This document shows positions 5,501 through 6,471 of a stretch of DNA of 6,471 nt, piece after piece; position 1 is the first letter of the stretch, and the number at the start of each line of letters is the position of its first letter. The position numbers and the translations under genes were made by a program. The DNA is taken from assembly GCA_021828635.1 (NCBI GenBank), contig JAJZEJ010000436.1, positions 1 through 6,471 of the forward strand. Direction: 5' to 3'. Source of the stretch: Chloroflexota bacterium (GTDB taxonomy: Bacteria > Chloroflexota > Ktedonobacteria > Ktedonobacterales > Ktedonobacteraceae). Under the pieces are notes generated by a model. The model saw only the letters and a list, made by a program, of their open reading frames with translations, had not been told where the DNA came from and ran no database searches.

Positions 5501-6471
5501 GAGCCGGTCTATGACTTCGCAATGGTGCGCCGTGACCGTACTGGTGAGCATATTCTGTACCATCCATTGCTGCAAGAGTGGCGCAACAGACATCCCAACG
5601 AGCCGACACCGCACTACTTCGTCTCATCGAAAGACCTGACACCGGAAGAGCATGTACATGTACAGGCTATCATTCAGCGTTACACCGACTCCAGCATCAG
5701 CAAGACAGTGAACGCGCCCAACGACCACACGGTTGAGCAGGTGCAGAAGCTCTATCGGCTGGCCTACGAGATGGGGTGCAAAGGCATCACCTACTACCGC
5801 GACGGTTCGCGTGATGCCGTGCTGACGCGCATTGAGGATGAGGAGAAGAAGAAAAAATCGACTGAATCGGCTGAGCAGGCCGAGGCCAAGCATCCGTTGA
5901 TGATGGAAGCTGTAACCTCTATTCAGCAGGGTGTCAAGCCGCGTCCGCCAATTGTGCAGGGCTATACACGCCAGGTTAACGCGCCGGAGGGCAAGATCAA
6001 TGTCACGATCAACAGCGACGATCAGGGACCATTGGAGGTCTTCGTCAACGTTGGCAAGGCTGGTAGCGACATCGCCGCGCTAGCTGAGGCACTTGGTCGC
6101 TTGATCTCACTCAACCTGCGCATCCTCAGCCCGCTCTCACAAACTGACCGCGCCCAGGAGATCGCCGATCAACTGCGCGGCATTGGTGGTAGCCGCTCGG
6201 TTGGCTTCGGCATCCAGCAGATACGTTCGTTGCCCGACGCCGTTGCGCGTGCGCTCGAACTACACGTGGAGTCTCTACAGGAAACAAAGACCGATGAGGC
6301 CACTACCGCACAGGTCGAGGCACCGAAACCGGCTAAAAATGGCACACACGAAGAAGAGGAATCCGCACCACTCAGTATGAACATGCTGAATGTGACCGGC
6401 AATCTCTGTCCACAGTGCGGTTGCAACACGCTTGTCTACGAAGAGGGCTGCAAGAAGTGCTATAGCTGCGG
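2531..6471 (+). CDS. nrdJ: Adenosylcobalamin-dependent (class II) ribonucleotide reductase precursor with two inteins (3' end cut by window)
   Basis: It reduces ribonucleotides to deoxyribonucleotides in the cytosol, using a coenzyme B12-generated thiyl radical. The open frame runs 1313 codons without a stop; removing two inteins (residues 107-270 and 454-816) leaves at least 786 residues of reductase. Residues 1-106 are the N-terminal reductase domain, with no ATP-cone seen. Residues 271-453 open the barrel: Cys271 in NCFVIPSPEDS is the expected redox cysteine, and QGGSRRGALMIML follows at 341. Residues 817 onward continue with CGEQGLPPWNVCNLGA: Cys817 is the expected radical cysteine, Glu819 the catalytic Glu and Cys828 the second redox cysteine, 11 residues on as in the Lactobacillus enzyme. 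The substrate-phosphate loop PTGTTS is at 976-981. A Lys/Glu-rich linker (about 1100-1120) leads to a TSCPD-like domain (about 1150-1245), then a cysteine cluster (1293, 1296, 1298, 1307, 1310, 1313) that normally re-reduces the active site. No class I radical-transfer tyrosines are seen at the C-terminus. Only a short tail should be missing. Confidence 0.96.
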   Translation, partial: MLEQQAHTTTTQTSTDTQHYTQLEGIREKVFLDRYSLKDASGKPLETHPEQLWVRVARGIASVEQTEEQQAYWEKRFYETLSNFQFVPGGRILTGAGSGHQVTYYNCMPPDQEVLTANGYRPIAQIAVGDLVVTHRKRLRPVLHKFERETQEMLYIIRPKKIGYDDLRVTGDHKVYVVRSEWINKHKSRDGLRLQHEPNWIPAKEIKAGDYVTLVSTDEYDIDLEHAFEYDNLKWVRVDEIAVEDYVGPVLDIEVEEDHSFISAGVVVSNCFVIPSPEDSRQGILDNLKVMTEIMARGGGVGINLSTLRPRGSYIKTVNGTASGPCSWAQLYSVATGDVIQQGGSRRGALMIMLDDNHPDIEEFITVKRTPGKIEHANLSVCISDKFMQAVKDDADWELVWQDKVMKTIRARKLWDLICTSAWESAEPGMVFMDRYNTESNTWYYETIRCVNPCVTGDTLIYTDHGLQTARELAEDGQPVTIVSPVDGTVTMRQASHVFTTGIKPVYKLQTAEGYTLRLTKDHKVLTGKGWREAGELVTGDKLMLLNGEGGFGTTGSADLGMMLGWLVGDGSINTRREGSVTLSFFGSEQAIAPHFAEIANRLVATPEEQRQYVIGVQKIAERNESRVESTRLLKLVDPELRENKLQVPPSVLRGSHEMQKGFLSALFTADGSVQGSLEKGASVRLTSISEDLLTGVQCLLLNFGIASHLYKNRREEGMRNLPDGKGGTSSYNCQSYHDLTISRSNLKTFAHQIGFLTLEKQSKLEELLTHYKRGPYAEDFLATFESLIPDGEEMVYDLTEQTSHLFVANGVIVHNCGEQGLPPWNVCNLGAINLSAFVEKGQMDYERLTEASKVAMRFLDNVIDANEYFIEENREAQLGTRRTGLGTMGLADALIKMKVAYGSEESLPVIERIYKTIRDAAYEASSEIAAEKGGFPNFERDKYMQGRFIKRLPKSIQEKIKQQGTRNAVLLTQAPTGTTSLLAGVSSGIEPVYDFAMVRRDRTGEHILYHPLLQEWRNRHPNEPTPHYFVSSKDLTPEEHVHVQAIIQRYTDSSISKTVNAPNDHTVEQVQKLYRLAYEMGCKGITYYRDGSRDAVLTRIEDEEKKKKSTESAEQAEAKHPLMMEAVTSIQQGVKPRPPIVQGYTRQVNAPEGKINVTINSDDQGPLEVFVNVGKAGSDIAALAEALGRLISLNLRILSPLSQTDRAQEIADQLRGIGGSRSVGFGIQQIRSLPDAVARALELHVESLQETKTDEATTAQVEAPKPAKNGTHEEEESAPLSMNMLNVTGNLCPQCGCNTLVYEEGCKKCYSC
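2849..3340 (+). mobile_element. Intein 1 of NrdJ: 164-residue mini-intein without endonuclease
   Basis: Protein insert at residues 107-270 of the precursor, between YYN and CFVIPSP of the reductase. It starts with the splicing nucleophile Cys107 (CMPPDQEVLT, block A), has the block B T-x-x-H motif as TGDH (Thr170, His173), a WIPAKEIKAGD stretch typical of the N-terminal splicing fold, and the block F pattern VLDIEVEEDHSFISAG. It ends VVVSN with Asn270, followed by Cys271 as C-extein nucleophile. No LAGLIDADG motif lies between blocks B and F, so it cannot mobilise itself. The residue before the terminal Asn is Ser, where His is usual; such inteins can splice but often depend on other residues. 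The part checked is AT-rich (40% GC in bases 3181-3240, hand count) against 58-63% in two extein lines. Confidence 0.93.
3890..4978 (+). mobile_element. Intein 2 of NrdJ: 363-residue full-length intein with LAGLIDADG endonuclease
   Basis: Protein insert at residues 454-816, between CVNP and CGEQG, so it splits the catalytic NPCGEQ motif. It starts with Cys454 (CVTGDTLIYT, block A), has block B as TKDH (Thr520, His523), and block F near MVYDLTEQTSHLFVANG. It ends with the canonical IVHN (penultimate His815, terminal Asn816), followed by Cys817. All splicing residues are present. The N-extein residue before the intein is Pro, which is natural at this site but is known to slow the first splicing step in some inteins. 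The insertion point at NPC/GE is a recurrent intein site in ribonucleotide reductases. The stretch after the endonuclease (two 60-base lines from 4741) is about 42% GC by hand count, lower than the host exteins. Confidence 0.95.
4205..4804 (+). other. LAGLIDADG homing endonuclease domain inside intein 2
   Basis: Two dodecapeptide motifs are visible: LGWLVGDGS, with acidic Asp570, and GFLSALFTADGS, with Asp671, 101 residues apart, the normal spacing for a monomeric two-motif enzyme. Block D-like KLQVPPSVL lies just before the second motif, and block H-like RLTSISEDLLTGVQ with LLLNFGIAS follows it. In this family the enzyme cuts an intein-free nrdJ allele at the insertion point so that repair copies the intein in. 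Both metal-binding acids are kept and the frame is open, so it could be active; this is inferred, not shown. The domain edges are approximate. Confidence 0.88.

Overview
The window carries three bacterial genes around one divergent intergenic region. On the minus strand lie a full-length cinA and, downstream of it, a site-2-type M50 membrane metalloprotease gene that runs off the left edge. On the plus strand lies a very long gene for an adenosylcobalamin-dependent (class II) ribonucleotide reductase, nrdJ, which runs off the right edge at its C-terminal cysteine cluster. Shine-Dalgarno sites, a sigma70-type promoter and a GTG start show it is bacterial. The moderate GC content, the M50 protein with a tyrosine-rich disordered N-terminus and the intein-bearing NrdJ suggest Chloroflexota, possibly Ktedonobacteria. 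That placement is a low-confidence inference from recalled family resemblance.

Layout: 1-928 (minus) is the M50 protease, partial at its 3' end. 929-985 is a 57-base gap with no clear promoter or terminator. 986-2233 (minus) is cinA. 2234-2530 is a 297-base divergent control region holding a hairpin in the cinA leader, a possible cinA promoter, two near-identical NrdR-box-like operators 31 bp apart, a good promoter for nrdJ and its ribosome binding site. 2531-6471 (plus) is nrdJ.

The most interesting content is inside nrdJ. One uninterrupted frame encodes a ribonucleotide reductase split by two inteins. Intein 1 (164 residues) is a mini-intein without an endonuclease domain and has Ser instead of the usual penultimate His. 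Intein 2 (363 residues) carries an apparently intact two-motif LAGLIDADG homing endonuclease. Each sits immediately before a catalytic cysteine: intein 1 before the N-terminal redox cysteine, intein 2 before the thiyl-radical cysteine of the NPCGEQ motif. No active reductase can form until both have spliced. After splicing, at least 786 extein residues remain in this window.

How the parts work together: the tandem operators are placed so that NrdR, the nucleotide-sensing repressor of ribonucleotide reductase genes, would control nrdJ. The upstream operator also overlaps the best candidate promoter of cinA, whose product recycles pyridine nucleotide by-products, so both directions may respond to nucleotide state. 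cinA and the M50 gene are probably co-transcribed, but no functional link between them is visible.
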